The notes under the pieces: model-generated
Told to the model about the DNA's origin: nothing
What the model saw: the letters and a program-made list of their open reading frames with translations, nothing else
The model's database searches: none
Source: Paludibacterium denitrificans
GTDB lineage: Bacteria; Pseudomonadota; Gammaproteobacteria; Burkholderiales; Chromobacteriaceae
Length of the DNA: 64,000 nucleotides
Direction of reading: 5' to 3'
Assembly (NCBI RefSeq): GCF_009707705.1
Contig: NZ_WLYX01000001.1
Span: forward strand, 2,976,001 to 3,040,000
Part shown: positions 31,750-42,426 of the stretch, piece by piece
Numbering within the stretch: position 1 is the stretch's first letter
How the letters are laid out: each line of letters opens with the position of its first letter
Made by a program: the position numbers and the translations under genes

Positions 31750-32268
31750 ATGGACAATTTGATGGAGCTTTCATTCGAGAATCAACCGCTGCAACTGATT
31801 GAGCACGACGGACGGCTGTGGCTGAAGTCTGCTGATATTGCTCGCGCGCTGGGTTATGCGCGATCCGATCGAATGGGGCGTGTTTACGATCGACACCAGG
31901 CGGAATTCTCCGCGTCGATGACCACGATTTTACGGACCCCCAGTTTGGGACGTGGATCGCCGCCTTTGGAAGAGCGCCTGTTCAGCCTGCGCGGCGCCCA
32001 CCTGCTCGGCATGTTCGCCCGTACTGCAAAGGGTGTGGCTTTCCGCCGCTGGGTACTCGACCAGCTTGAAAGCATCGAGGCACAGAACAAGGCCAACCGA
32101 TCGCTGATGGCAGAATGGTATGAAGCCAAAGCAGAACTCGATAACCAGCAGCGATTCGCCAGCCTATGCGGAAAAGGATTGAATGACCACAGGCGGCGAA
32201 AGCCAACACTAACTCAGCGTGTGATGCAGATTGCTGACCGCATACAGCCTTCACTGCTACTCACCTAA
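31750..32268 (+). CDS. BRO-N domain protein (antirepressor-like)
   Basis: A 172-residue protein. Residues 1-100 match the BRO N-terminal domain: LIEHDGRLWLKSADIARALG, HLLGMFARTAKGVAFRRWVL. Such proteins bind DNA, and some act as phage antirepressors. GGAGAAACT precedes the ATG. It has its own terminator on both sides, so it seems to be an inserted cassette before the terminase genes. Confidence 0.75.
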   Translation: MDNLMELSFENQPLQLIEHDGRLWLKSADIARALGYARSDRMGRVYDRHQAEFSASMTTILRTPSLGRGSPPLEERLFSLRGAHLLGMFARTAKGVAFRRWVLDQLESIEAQNKANRSLMAEWYEAKAELDNQQRFASLCGKGLNDHRRRKPTLTQRVMQIADRIQPSLLLT

Positions 32269-32291
32269 CCCGGCCAAGCGCCGGGTTTTTT
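32267..32291 (+). terminator. Intrinsic terminator
   Basis: AACCCGG (32267-32273) pairs with CCGGGTT (32281-32287), followed by Ts; directly after the BRO-N stop. Confidence 0.8.
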
Positions 32292-32390
32292 GTTTCGCAC
32301 GGTTGCTGGCCACGGCCAAGCGTAGAACCACACGGTAAGCCGTGCACCCCTATCATTTTTGCGAAATTAACCCCATGAAGAGGTGCATCC

Positions 32391-32951
32391 ATGCCGAAAT
32401 GCGGGGCATCAACCCGCAAAGGCGGGAAGTGCCAACGCGAGGCGCTGCACGGCAAGCGCCGATGCGCCTTGCATGGCGGTAAAAGCACTGGACCTGTAGG
32501 ACATAAGAACGCCGCCAAGCCGGGCAGCCTCTACAGCACCTACATGACGCCAGAAGAGCAAGAGATAGCCAGCCAGCTGGAGCTTGGCCGCGTCGATGAA
32601 GAGCTACGGCTCACCCGGATACGGCTGATGCGTGCACTGAAGCTGGAGCAAGAGCGCGGCGGCACGGCGGAACTGGACGAGCGCATCGAGCGCGATGGTG
32701 CTGAAAACGTCTCGGCGCGAATGGAAGAGAAGTACAAGGTCCGCGACTACGCCGGGATGATCGACAGACTGACGGCGCGGATTGAGTCGCTGGAGGCACG
32801 TCGGGCATATCTGATGGGGCAGGAGCAAGAACGCCGAATGCGCGAGCTTGATCTTGCCGAGAAGGAGCGAGCTGCGTCCGGGTTGATGGGTGGCGTGGAC
32901 TTTACGGTACGCCGAGCTGGCGAGGAGTTGGGCGATGCGCCGTCAAATTGA
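32391..32951 (+). CDS. terS: Terminase small subunit-like protein
   Basis: A 186-residue protein: Cys/His N-terminus (MPKCGASTRKGGKCQREALH, RRCALHGGKSTGPVG) typical of HGGxxTG-type phage proteins at this position, then long helices. It overlaps the large subunit by 17 bases. Small subunits recognise the packaging site and hold the large subunit. The family match is by motif and position. Confidence 0.7.
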   Translation: MPKCGASTRKGGKCQREALHGKRRCALHGGKSTGPVGHKNAAKPGSLYSTYMTPEEQEIASQLELGRVDEELRLTRIRLMRALKLEQERGGTAELDERIERDGAENVSARMEEKYKVRDYAGMIDRLTARIESLEARRAYLMGQEQERRMRELDLAEKERAASGLMGGVDFTVRRAGEELGDAPSN

Positions 32952-34178
32952 CATCCGCCTGACCGTTCCGCAAGAGGACTTCGTGTTCTCGCCTGCCAAG
33001 TTTCCAGCCTTCGTCGGCGGGTTTGGAGCCGGAAAGTCAGAGGCGCTGGTCACACGCCTGCTGTTGCTAAAGCTGCGCTACCCCGGAAACGATGTTGGCT
33101 ACTTCGCCCCGACCTATGACCTGATCCGCCTGATTGCCTGGCATCGCTTTGCCGAGAAGCTGGAGCAGTGGGGTATCCCGCACAAGCTCAACAAGTCGGA
33201 AAACACTCTGGCTGTTCATGGTGCGGGCCGAGTGATCTTCCGCACGCTCGATAACCCCGACCGCATCGTCGGCTTCGAGATCGGCGATGCCGGAATCGAT
33301 GAATTCGACACACTGGCCGAGAAGCAGGCCGACAACGCCCGGAACAAGGTTTTGGCGCGCTGCGCAAGAAGCCTGACGGACTGCCCAATACCTGCTGCGT
33401 GGCGACCACGCCGGAAGGCTTCCGTGCGACGTACCGCAAGTGGGTGAGGGACGCCAAGGCCGAATATGCACTGTACCGCGCGCCCACGCTGTCGAATCCG
33501 TACCTGCCAGCCGATTACGTCGATGGGCTGCGCCAGACCTACCCGCCTAACCTGCTGTCGGCCTACATCGAAGGCCAGTTCGTCAACCTGAACTCCGGCG
33601 CGGTCTACCCAGACTTCGACCGCCAACTTAATGGCTGTGACACGCTGATACAGCCGTTCGAACCCATCGACGCGGGGGTGGACTTCAACGTCTACAACTG
33701 CACGGCCATCCTCTACGTCCAGCGTGGCGACGAGTACCACGCTGTCGGCGAGCTGACCGGCGTCAGGGATACACCGACACTGGCGCGGATGCTGGTCGAG
33801 CGCTTCCCGGATAACCCGGTGACGGTCTACCCCGACGCCTCTGGGCAGGGGCACAAGTCGGTCAATGCGGCGCTGTCCGACCTCGCCATCCTGAAGGCCG
33901 TGAGCCTTACGGTGCGGGCGAACGGCACTAATCCCGCCGTGCGCGACCGCCGGCCGCGATGAACGCGCTGATTCAGGACGGCGCCGGGCGGCGACGGCTA
34001 AAGGTCAACACGATGGCCTGCCCGAAATACACCGAGACACTGGAGCAGCAGGCATACGGTCCGAACGGCGAGCCGGACAAGACATCCGGGCTTGACCACG
34101 CGGGCGATGCCATTAAGCGGCTATCCGGTGGCCTTCAAATTCCCTGTGCTACGTCGCGCAGGCTTTACCGTGGCGTAA
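32935..34178 (+). CDS. terL: Terminase large subunit (three frameshifts)
   Basis: ATPase part: FVGGFGAGKSEALVTRLLLL (Walker A) and GDAGIDEFDTL (Walker B). Nuclease part: PIDAGVDFNVYNCTAILYV and GVRDTPTLARML, then VYPDASG. Breaks near 33359, 33953 (CCCGG site) and 34113 are each one base; repaired length is about 414 residues, ending FKFPVLRRAGFTVA. It drives DNA packaging and cuts concatemers. Start at 32935 follows GAGGAG. Confidence 0.85.
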
Positions 34179-34180
34179 AC

Positions 34181-35461
34181 ATGGCAAAACTATTCGACAA
34201 CCTCAAGCGTATGGCTGGACGATTGCGCAAACAGCCGATGCGCGATACCACCAGCTACGCGATGCTGCGGCGCATCGGCCTCAGCCAAGTCAGCAAGGCC
34301 CGTCCGCTGCCAAAGCCGACGCTAACCAATCTGCGCGCGCTCAGTCACACCCCGTACTGCCGCCGCGCCATCAACGCGGTCAAGGGACGGCTGGTGCATC
34401 TGCAGTGGGAAGTAAGGCCGGTCAAGGGCGTGAAGCTTAACGCCGAGCTACAGCGACAGATCGACATCGCTACCGCCTGCCTGATGCAGCCGAACGGCGA
34501 CGACTCGCTGCGCACGCTACTGGAGCAGGTTGCCGAGGACTGGATGATCTTCGGTGCTGGTTGCTACGAGCAGCAGGCGGCGAGCGACCCGAACCGGCCA
34601 GTATGGCTGTGGCCGGTAGATGCACAGTCCATCCAGATTTTCCCGCTGTGGTCTGGTGGCCCGAACGAGGCCCGCTACGCGCAGGAAATCGGCTATGGCC
34701 AACTGAATCTGCTGCGCAATGACGAGCTGGTCTATCTGCGCGCCAATCCATCGACGGCAACGCCATATGGCTACGGCCCGGTCGAGATCGCTTTCCGCGA
34801 TATCTCGCGCCTACTGGGCGCGCAGGAGTACGCCGGACAGGTGGCCAGCAATGCCGCGCCATCGCAGATCATCGCACTGCTTGGTGCCGATCAGACTGCC
34901 GTCGATACGTTCCGTGGTTACTGGACCAACGAGATCGAGGGAAAGGGCATGACGCCAATTGCTGGCGCAGAGTCCGTTGGTGGTCAAGCTGACATCAAGG
35001 TACTACCGCTACACCCGAACAACGACAGCGCCCTATTCCTGCAATGGCAGAACCTGCTTATTCGCAGTATCGCCGCCGCGTTCGACCTGTCACCGGCAAA
35101 CCTTGGCGCCGAGGACCACCAGAACCGAGCCACCGCCGAAGTGGCGGAAGAGCGCGATATGGACAGCGCCGTCCGCCCGTTGGCGTCTCTGCTGGCGTCG
35201 CACCTGACCCGCGAAACGATTCAGGGCCTGATGGGATTCAGTCAACTGGAGATCGTGCCGCTTGGGCTGGATCGTGATGATGAGAAGGCTGGAGCTGAGG
35301 TGTTCAAAATCGAATACACCGGAAACGCCATCACTCCTAACGAATACCGCGAGCGACGCGGCATGCCACCGCACAAGAGTGACGTGGCGAACATGCTATT
35401 CACCGATGCCAGGCCAAGTATGGCTTGCTTAGCCATCGATAAAACCACACCGCAAGGATGA
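34181..35461 (+). CDS. Portal protein
   Basis: A 426-residue portal-type protein: SLRTLLEQVAEDWMIFGAGC, YGPVEIAFRDISRLLGAQEY, FDLSPANLGAEDHQNRATAE. Portals form the dodecameric ring at the capsid vertex through which DNA passes. It starts 3 bases after the terminase stop. The frame is intact to the end. Confidence 0.85.
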   Translation: MAKLFDNLKRMAGRLRKQPMRDTTSYAMLRRIGLSQVSKARPLPKPTLTNLRALSHTPYCRRAINAVKGRLVHLQWEVRPVKGVKLNAELQRQIDIATACLMQPNGDDSLRTLLEQVAEDWMIFGAGCYEQQAASDPNRPVWLWPVDAQSIQIFPLWSGGPNEARYAQEIGYGQLNLLRNDELVYLRANPSTATPYGYGPVEIAFRDISRLLGAQEYAGQVASNAAPSQIIALLGADQTAVDTFRGYWTNEIEGKGMTPIAGAESVGGQADIKVLPLHPNNDSALFLQWQNLLIRSIAAAFDLSPANLGAEDHQNRATAEVAEERDMDSAVRPLASLLASHLTRETIQGLMGFSQLEIVPLGLDRDDEKAGAEVFKIEYTGNAITPNEYRERRGMPPHKSDVANMLFTDARPSMACLAIDKTTPQG

Positions 35462-35675
35462 CCAATATGGCCGCAGCCAAAAAGACGATTCGCAGGAAGC
35501 GAAGACCGGACTGATCGAGCAAATTACCGCTGATGTACGTGAGCTGGCCGTCGCTGGAAAGCACACCGAGGAAGCGGCGCTGTCTACCGTACTCGCTCGC
35601 CTGCATAGCCTGAAAACCGCCATGGTTGGCGTCGAGCATGAGGCGCTTGGCGAGATTAAGTCGCTGCTGGGCTGA
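35458..35675 (+). CDS. Small head protein, unknown (frameshifted)
   Basis: The ATG overlaps the portal stop. The frame is lost in an A-run near 35485; with one more A it reads KDDSQEAKTGLIEQITADVR to EIKSLLG, about 72 residues. Helical, acidic; possibly a structural accessory of the portal or head. The break is a homopolymer error. Confidence 0.5.
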
Positions 35676-35677
35676 CC

Positions 35678-37653
35678 ATGGACCCGATCGAACAAAACGA
35701 TCTACCGCCAGACGGCGAGCAGGATAAACCGGATGAGTCAGACAGCCACAAGGCGCTGATCGCGGCCATCCTGCTTGCCCTGCTTGGCTTCCAGCGCGAT
35801 TACTTGCTGCTGTATTTCCCTCCTGAAGGGAATGAGCGGCCAGACCTGTCGCCGTATGCGCCGTCAGGACCAAATGGCTCTCCATCTCGAGGCCCCTCGT
35901 CACCCAATCCGCACCGACCGCCATCCGGACAGCCATCGCCGCACGCGCCAACCCTGAGCACTGACAGTCTGAAAAGCGACTCGCAGCGCATCGCCGACTG
36001 GATGGCTCGTGAGATCAGCGACACGCTACAGAAGCGTGCCGCCGCGGCTGCTGCCAAAGCTAGGCTCGATGGGCTGGACGAAGAAGGAATAAAGGACGCT
36101 ATCAAGAAGGTGGTCGAGTCCGATGCGCTGGCCGATGTATGGGCCAATGCGCTGGCGACCACGCTACTCGGCGCCGCTTCGCTGGATACCGCCGAACAGA
36201 TCGGCGTTGGCACGATGACCGGACAACGCAGCGAGATAACCGCGTGCGTGACACACACCGGGAAATGGATGGCCAGCAGCGTGCGCCGGGCGAGGAATTC
36301 GAATCACCCAGCGGCGCTACGGCACTGCACCCGGGCGGATTCGGTGACTGGAGCGAGGATGCGAACTGCCGATGCCAGCTCATTCCGTCAGACGGACAGC
36401 ACGATGCTACATGGCACCGTTTCGAGCAAATCCGCGCTGATGCAGTGCCAGGACTGAAAGATGCCGTGCGCGAACTGATGAATTCTCACTTGGACGACTT
36501 GATGAACATGACCAACATACAGGCCATGCGGTTTGACCTGTCCGCCATGGCCATCGCACTACCCGACGAGTCTCACCCGAACCGGCTGCCGTTCTCCGGT
36601 GTGCTGACCAAGGTAGGCGAACCGAGCGACAACCCGCCGGACGGAGCAAATGGCAGGCGTGTGCTGATCCCGACCGATGTAGCGGAGAAGGCGCTCGACA
36701 GCCTTGCCGCCATGGGGGTGGACTTCACTGCCGATTATTCCGGCCACGACCCGACCAAGAAGATCGGGGTCATCACCGCCGCTGAGATTGAGGGAAACGA
36801 CCTCACCATCAGCGGCTTTTTTTATGCGCAGGACTTCCCCGATGAAGTGGCGTTCATCCAGGCCAACAAGGACCGGCTCGGCTTCTCCTACGAGGCGCAA
36901 GTCATGGTCGAGGACCAAAACGCTAATCCTTTGACGGTTAGTCACTGTGTGTTCACTGGTGCAGCGGTGTTGTTCAAGGACAAGGCCGCCTACACAACCA
37001 CCTCTCTTCAAGCATCAAAGGACTCCACCCAAATGGACGAACAACTGAAAGCGGCCCTTGAGGCCATCACCCAATCGGTGGCCGGACTGGCTGCCGAAGT
37101 TGCAACCATCAAGGCCAGCGCCACCGTACAAGCCGGTTCCGTGCTGCATAAGGTCAAACCGCACAGCGACGCACTGCGCGCCTGCGCTGACAAGCTCGAA
37201 GCCGATGGCATCGGCGCTGACCCGAAGCGTGGCCATGTTGCCGTGCTCCGCCATATGGCCGACAGCATGGAGGCCTCCGCCTGCACTGGCAACCTGCCGA
37301 ACATCTATACCGGTGGCGATTTCTACTACGCCAGCGCCGAGCAGAAGGCCTACAAGAAGGTAGCCGAGCTGGAAAAGACCGTCGATGACCTGTCGGCCAA
37401 GCTGGAAGCTGCCGCCACCGTCGCCGCTGACGCCAAGAAGGCTGCATTCAACGCTGCATCCGCTCCCGATCGCAAGACCGTGTCCCCGGTCATCGCTGCG
37501 CTGCTGAAGAAGGGCGGCATTACGCTGGAAGCTTCCGGTGACAACAAACTCAACGACACGCAACTGGATGCCGTGATGAAGGCCTCCGGCGCGAATACTC
37601 CGGCCCAGCGCATGGCCAAGAAACTCGAACTGCAAGCCGCCTACCTGCTGTAA
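35678..37653 (+). CDS. Head morphogenesis and prohead protease/scaffold, apparently fused (frameshifted)
   Basis: The first part (residues 1-250) is a Mu F/SPP1 gp7-like minor head protein: GVGTMTGQR, then after a break near 36220, RDNRVRDTHREMDGQQRAPG and HPGGFGDWSEDANCRCQLIP. Without a stop it continues into MTNIQAMRFDLSAMAIALPD, DFTADYSGHDPTKKIGVITA and FSYEAQVMV, a prohead-protease-like domain, then a helical scaffold-like C-terminus to 37653. Total about 658 residues. The two parts are usually separate genes; the join at about 36505 could be a true fusion or a missed stop. Confidence 0.7.
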
Positions 37654-37665
37654 AGGAAACACGCA

Positions 37666-38641
37666 ATGACTGCACAATTCCAAAGCCTGAAGGCAGCCGC
37701 TGACCAGCTCGGTAACGGCGCCATCGAAGTACCGATGTTCCGGACGAGATCGTTGATCTGGTACGCCGCGAGTCGGTAGCCCTGCAGCGCATCCCGGCTG
37801 TGCTTACCACCGGTCACCCGCACCGCTACTTCGAGCAATCCGCTGTTGCGGCTGGCTCGTTTACCGACCCGCGCAGCATCACGCCGACTCCGAGCGGCCC
37901 GACCCGCGTAGAACGCGCCCTGTTCATCAAGGCCATCGTCGCACAGACAAACATCGGCCTGTTCGACAAGGAAGTGACCCAACAGCAGGGCCAGTTCGCC
38001 AGCGTTGTCGCCAAGGACATCGAAGACGTGGCAAGCGGCATCATTCGCACCTCTGCCGCCGCGCTGTGGAACGGTAACGACACTTCGCTGACTGCCCCGA
38101 CCACGACCCAATACATGGGCCTTCTGGCGCAGATCACGCAGCAATTTTCCGTTGCGTCTGGCGCATCCATCGTGGATGGCATCAAGACTGCCGTGGCAAC
38201 CATGCTGGCAGACACCACCCACAACGTCCGACCGAGCGCGATTTACCTGAATCCGCTGCTGATCGACCTGATCGAAAAAGAAGCCAAGTCGGTCAAGCTG
38301 GAATTCAACACCATCGAAGTGACGCCGGGCGTTACCGTCAAGGCCATCGCCACGCAGGCGCCCTGCCGCTCATTCCGGACCCGTTCATCCCGACTGACAG
38401 CTCCGCCGCCTATGGCTTCACTGCGCCGACCGGTGGCACCAAGAACTACTACGCTGTGATCGTGACCGAGGACATGCTGGAGCGTGCCTATATTTCTGGT
38501 GAAACGCAGAACCCGAACCCGCGCGTGTTCCAGCTCGGTCTGCAATCGGCGCTGTCCGGCCAGTACGTCGGCGTGCTGTTCGATAACATCGTCGCCAAGG
38601 CTGCCGCCTACGCTCACGCCGTGGTATGCGTGAACAAGTAA
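37666..38641 (+). CDS. Major capsid protein, HK97-like (two frameshifts)
   Basis: About 325 residues after repair. Visible parts: LGNGAIEVPMFPDEIVDLVR, RVERALFIKAIVAQTNIGLF, SAIYLNPLLIDLIEKEAKSV, DPFIPTDSSAAYGFTAPTGG and a C-terminus ending VVCVNK. Breaks are a lost C at TTCCGG (37738) and a lost G near 38360. It follows the protease/scaffold gene, as in HK97-type head modules, and is followed by a terminator. Confidence 0.8.
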
Positions 38642-38668
38642 TACCCAGCAGTAACCGCGAAAACTGAT

Positions 38669-38691
38669 CCGGCCACGAGCCGGTATTTTTT
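38669..38691 (+). terminator. Intrinsic terminator after the capsid gene
   Basis: CCGGC-CACGA-GCCGG followed by TATTTTTT; a second GC-rich hairpin (CCCCGGC/GCCGGGG, about 38700-38718) follows. Confidence 0.75.
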
Positions 38692-38739
38692 CGCCCACAC
38701 CCCGGCCATGCGCCGGGGTTTCCCGTTTATGAGGCGACC

Positions 38740-38959
38740 ATGATTGTCTATCACCCTGTCACCCGCGACCGCACGACGCGCACCATTTGCCAGCCCTGGA
38801 ACCCTGTACCCGAACAGCGATTTTCTGGAGCCTGACGGCACGCCCAAAACGTTCGTCGTGGAGTTTCGCTACGGCAAGGCCGAGGTGGCTGACAATCTTG
38901 GGCGCTACCTAATTGACCAAGGGCTTGCACAAGAGTCCGTGATACTGATGGCGGCCTGA
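38740..38959 (+). CDS. Small head protein (frameshifted)
   Basis: Starting ATG at 38740 (MI), the useful frame then reads SITLSPATARRAPFASPGTL, FLEPDGTPKTFVVEFRYGKA and ends VILMAA at 38959; one base near 38747 must be removed. About 72 residues, located between capsid and connector genes. Function unknown. Confidence 0.5.
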
Positions 38960-38960
38960 C

Positions 38961-39860
38961 ATGAGCTATGTGACCACAACCGAGGCGCAGGACTTCGGCG
39001 CCGAGCCCGATGTGACGCAGTCTCAACTTGATCAGGCTGGCCGGATGGTAGATGCCTACCTGAAGCGACCGGAAGGGCTGATCTACGAGGTGGATGGAAC
39101 CGGCAACCCTGTCTGCATGGCCGGGCTGTCACCGTCAGGATCGTTCACGGTGGGCGCGCTGTCTCCGGGTCTGAACGTTGCCGCCACGCTGGCCGGGCCG
39201 GTGCAACTGCTGCAGGTGGGCGATGTGCTGATCGCAGATCGCGGTACGACTACTGCCGAGGCGCTGGTGATCGTCAGCCTGTCCGGAGCGAATGTGACAT
39301 TCCGACGCGTGCGTTATGCCCACGACGGTACTCAGCCGCTGCTGTCCGGGCTGGCGCTGTCAGAGCAAAAGACCACGCCAAACGACCGAGCCATCATTAG
39401 GCTGTCGCGCATTCCTGTGGCCGTTCCGCTATCCGGTGTTGGGCGCTACGGATACCGACACCGTGGGGATATCCCGCAGACAGACCCGAACACGCTGTTC
39501 GCGCTGTCGGTGACGTTCGGCGGCCCGCCGCGCTGGGAGGTGTTCGACCCAATCAATGCCGCAATTGACCCGCGCACCGGTCAGGTATGGGTGCCAGCTG
39601 GTCTGCTGATGGCCTATTACGCCGAAGTGCGCCTGCACTATCTGGCCGGATGGTCTACCGCGCCAGACGCGATCAAGAGCGCCGTGTGCCGCATCGCCAA
39701 CAACATCAGCCAGTACGGCTATGGCGTTCCGATGCAGGCCGAGCGCGTGGACGGAATCAGCTATACCCGCGCCAATGGAGGCAAGCTGGCCAACGGCGGA
39801 ATGATCGACGCGGCAACCGAAGAGCTACTGCAGCCCTACCGCGTGAGGCCGCTGGCATGA
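38961..39860 (+). CDS. Head-tail connector-like protein
   Basis: A 299-residue protein starting MSYVTTTEAQDFGAEPDVTQ. It has an adaptor-like helical start (LDQAGRMVDAYLKRPEGLIY), a beta-rich middle with VLIADRGTTTAEALVIV, and a helical end (AIKSAVCRIANNISQYGYGV). By position between capsid and neck genes it is likely the gp6-type adaptor or an equivalent. No frameshift. Confidence 0.6.
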   Translation: MSYVTTTEAQDFGAEPDVTQSQLDQAGRMVDAYLKRPEGLIYEVDGTGNPVCMAGLSPSGSFTVGALSPGLNVAATLAGPVQLLQVGDVLIADRGTTTAEALVIVSLSGANVTFRRVRYAHDGTQPLLSGLALSEQKTTPNDRAIIRLSRIPVAVPLSGVGRYGYRHRGDIPQTDPNTLFALSVTFGGPPRWEVFDPINAAIDPRTGQVWVPAGLLMAYYAEVRLHYLAGWSTAPDAIKSAVCRIANNISQYGYGVPMQAERVDGISYTRANGGKLANGGMIDAATEELLQPYRVRPLA

Positions 39861-40204
39861 GCATCGCAAAGACCCTGCAAAACATGGTGCGGAAGCGCGG
39901 AACCAAGCTAACCGTCACCCACACGACCGCCAGCGCGTTCGACCCGGCTACCGGTGGTGTGACGCAGACAACGCAGTCCTCCACCGCCAAGGGCATCGTG
40001 TCCGCCGTCAACACGCGCGAGGTAAACGGCACGACGATCCAGCTCGGGGATAAGAAGGTACGTTTCTACGCACCAGATCTGAGCTTCGAGCCGGTCCCGA
40101 ACGACAGCGTGACAATCGGCGGCCAGCCGTGGAACGTGTCTGATGTGCTGCCGACGTGGGAAGGTGATTCCGCTGTTTCGTATCTGCTGATTGTGAGGCG
40201 CTAA
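39857..40204 (+). CDS. Head-tail joining protein
   Basis: A 115-residue, beta-rich protein: MSIAKTLQNMVRKRGTKLTV, VTQTTQSSTAKGIVSAVNTR, KVRFYAPDLSFEPVPNDSVT. Similar to phage neck/joining proteins by size, composition and position. ATGA overlap with the preceding gene. Confidence 0.65.
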   Translation: MSIAKTLQNMVRKRGTKLTVTHTTASAFDPATGGVTQTTQSSTAKGIVSAVNTREVNGTTIQLGDKKVRFYAPDLSFEPVPNDSVTIGGQPWNVSDVLPTWEGDSAVSYLLIVRR

Positions 40205-40698
40205 TGGGAGACTTCGGGCAGCAGGTCAAAGATGTGATGGATGCGTACAAAGCTCGGCTGCTTGCCGTTGCGCAGTCCAGCATCTCAGACCTGACAGACG
40301 AAGTACTGTTCATGGCGCGAACGCCTGTCGATACCGGTGCGTTTCTAGGGAACATGAACGCGAGTATAGGCAGCCCTGATTCATCATTCAGCCAAGGGAA
40401 AACCGATCCTGACGGCGATAGAACCCGCTCTGCCATACAGCAGACCATCATGGCTGTTGCGCTGGGTGATGTGTTCTACCTGACTAATGGGGCGCCCTAT
40501 GGGCCAGTCTTGGAATATGGCCTCTACCCTAACCCGCCGAAAGGCGGAACCGGAAAGACCACCGGCGGATTCTCGACGCAGGCCCCGGCTAACGTGTTCC
40601 GAGTATCGGTTGCCAAGTGGGATGAGATCGTGAAGAAGAACGCACAAGGGCTTAATGCCTCCGGCCTAACCGCTACGTTTACTGGTGGTAAGAAATGA
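40204..40698 (+). CDS. Tail completion protein, HK97 gp10-like
   Basis: A 164-residue protein: LLAVAQSSISDLTDEVLFMA, RTPVDTGAFLGNMNASIGSP and APYGPVLEYGLYPNPPKGG match the HK97 gp10/neck family (PVDTGxLxxS and APYAxxxEYG). It joins head and tail. Overlaps both neighbours. Confidence 0.8.
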   Translation: MGDFGQQVKDVMDAYKARLLAVAQSSISDLTDEVLFMARTPVDTGAFLGNMNASIGSPDSSFSQGKTDPDGDRTRSAIQQTIMAVALGDVFYLTNGAPYGPVLEYGLYPNPPKGGTGKTTGGFSTQAPANVFRVSVAKWDEIVKKNAQGLNASGLTATFTGGKK

Positions 40699-41092
40699 CC
40701 GAAAACGACGTCCTTTCCGCGCTGCGCACCCGACTGGCCGCGCTTAAGGCCCCACCGATCGCATGGCCTGGTGTGCCGTTCACGCATGCCAGCTCTATCT
40801 GGCCTTCGCTGATCTTCCGGTGAGCGAGTCAGCCGCAGGCATTGGTGAAAACGCGCCTAACCTGCTGCGCGGAATCCTACAGGTGACGGTCGCCGGGCCG
40901 TCAGGTGTCGGTACGCAAGCGACCGATGCAGTATCGCAAGCCGTAATGCAGCACTTCAAACGCGGAACGGTGATTCCGGCTGGAGACGGTTATGTGCGCG
41001 TTGAGTCGGTGAAGCGCGCGCCGATCATCATGGGTGACGCATGGGTAAACCGCCCCGTCAGCATCACCTACTACGCCTACACGACAAACTAG
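40695..41092 (+). CDS. Tail terminator-like protein (frameshifted)
   Basis: MTENDVLSALRTRLAALKAP, then ASSIWPSLIFR; at 40822 CCGGTGAG has lost a G. The next frame gives VSESAAGIGENAPNLLRGIL and ends SITYYAYTTN. About 132 residues, DUF4128/lambda U-like by position and pattern. It caps the tail tube. Confidence 0.7.
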
Positions 41093-41120
41093 CCCGCGCG
41101 AGCGGGATGTAACGATCACT

Positions 41121-41144
41121 GCCCGCCATTTGGTGGGCTTTTTC
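41121..41144 (+). terminator. Intrinsic terminator before the tail tube gene
   Basis: GCCCGCC-ATTT-GGTGGGC followed by T5. Confidence 0.8.
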
Positions 41145-41164
41145 ATTTGTTTGAAGGATGAGAC

Positions 41165-42360
41165 ATGCCCGCCATTGTCATTCCCGCTTACAGTAAAACC
41201 CGGCTGGCCATCTGCGCCGAAACCACGCCCGGAACGCTGCTTAAGCTAACCCGGTTTTCATGACCCGACGCATCGAGTCGCTGAAACCGAACTTTGCCCG
41301 ATCGAACATGAAATCGAGCGAAATTACTCAGACGCGCCAGATCCTGTCGATGCGTCTCGGAACGCATTCCGCCAGCTACCAGTACGCCGCGCCGCTGATC
41401 TTGGGCAACCTTGATGCCGAGATTCAGGCAGCGTTCTCCAGCGCCCGGCAGTCCCCGACTTCCACCGGCTCGTTCGCGGCCGTCGCTGCCTCGCAGACCA
41501 TCACCCGCTCGACGGGGTCATGGCTGACCGATGGCTTCCTTGTCGGCGACATGGTCAAGCTTTCAGGCTTCACCGTGACGGATAACAACAGCATGGTGGC
41601 GATGGTCACTGCACTGACGGCCACCACCATGACGGTGGACGTGCTCAAGCCGACCGATGCCACCACGCTGCTGGATGATGCGGCGGCAGCTTACCGCACC
41701 GTGGCACTGGCTGGCAAGCGCGTCTCAGTTGGCAATGCCGCGCTGACCACCTTCGGCATTGAGCACTACCTGCCGGATAACAGCGTCTATGAGCTGTTCA
41801 GCGGCATGGCCGTGAACAAGCTGCAGATCGATGCCAAGCCGGGCGACATGGTCAAGGCGACGATTGATTTCGTTGGCCTTACCTCGACGATTGGCAGCGC
41901 TCCTCAGGCTGGTGCCACCTACACATCCGCACCGACGAACGACCCGATGGATGCGTTCAGCGGCAAGCTGTACGTCGGCGGCGTGGCGTCTGGCAACATC
42001 ACCACGCTGCAAGTCTCGCTCGACAACGGCCGCAAAACTGCTGACGGCGTAGTCGGGTCACCCGTCGCCCCGGGGCTGATCGAAGGCACCAACGACACGC
42101 AGGTTTCGTTGACCGCCTACTTCAGTGACAACTCGCTGGCCAACGCCTTCCGCAACGAGCAGTCAATTGCCATCGATGTTCCGTTCTTCGACCCGAACGG
42201 CACCGACTTCATCAAGCTGCGCATGGGTAACGTGAAGATCACCAGCGTTGACGAAGGCATCCAGATGAACGGCTACGTGCTGCTGACCATCAAGGGACAG
42301 GCGCTGCTGGATTCGGCATCAGGAACCAACTGCATCCTGCAGCGCAGCAATACGCCGTAA
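41165..42360 (+). CDS. Major tail tube protein (frameshifted near start)
   Basis: MPAIVIPAYSKTRLAICAET, then a T-run near 41252 loses one T; the following frame runs MTRRIESLKPNFARSNMKSS to the end at 42360. About 398 residues. Repeated beta segments and FGIEHYLPDNSVYELFSGMA, TLQVSLDNGRKTADGVVGS fit the Phage_tube-type family of long-tailed phages. It is followed by the tail chaperones, the usual order. Confidence 0.8.
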
Positions 42361-42426
42361 CCGTCAACGACTTGCGCCCGCGCCTCTCTCCAAGGGGCCG
42401 GGCTTTTTCTTTGCCTTGGAGGCTAC

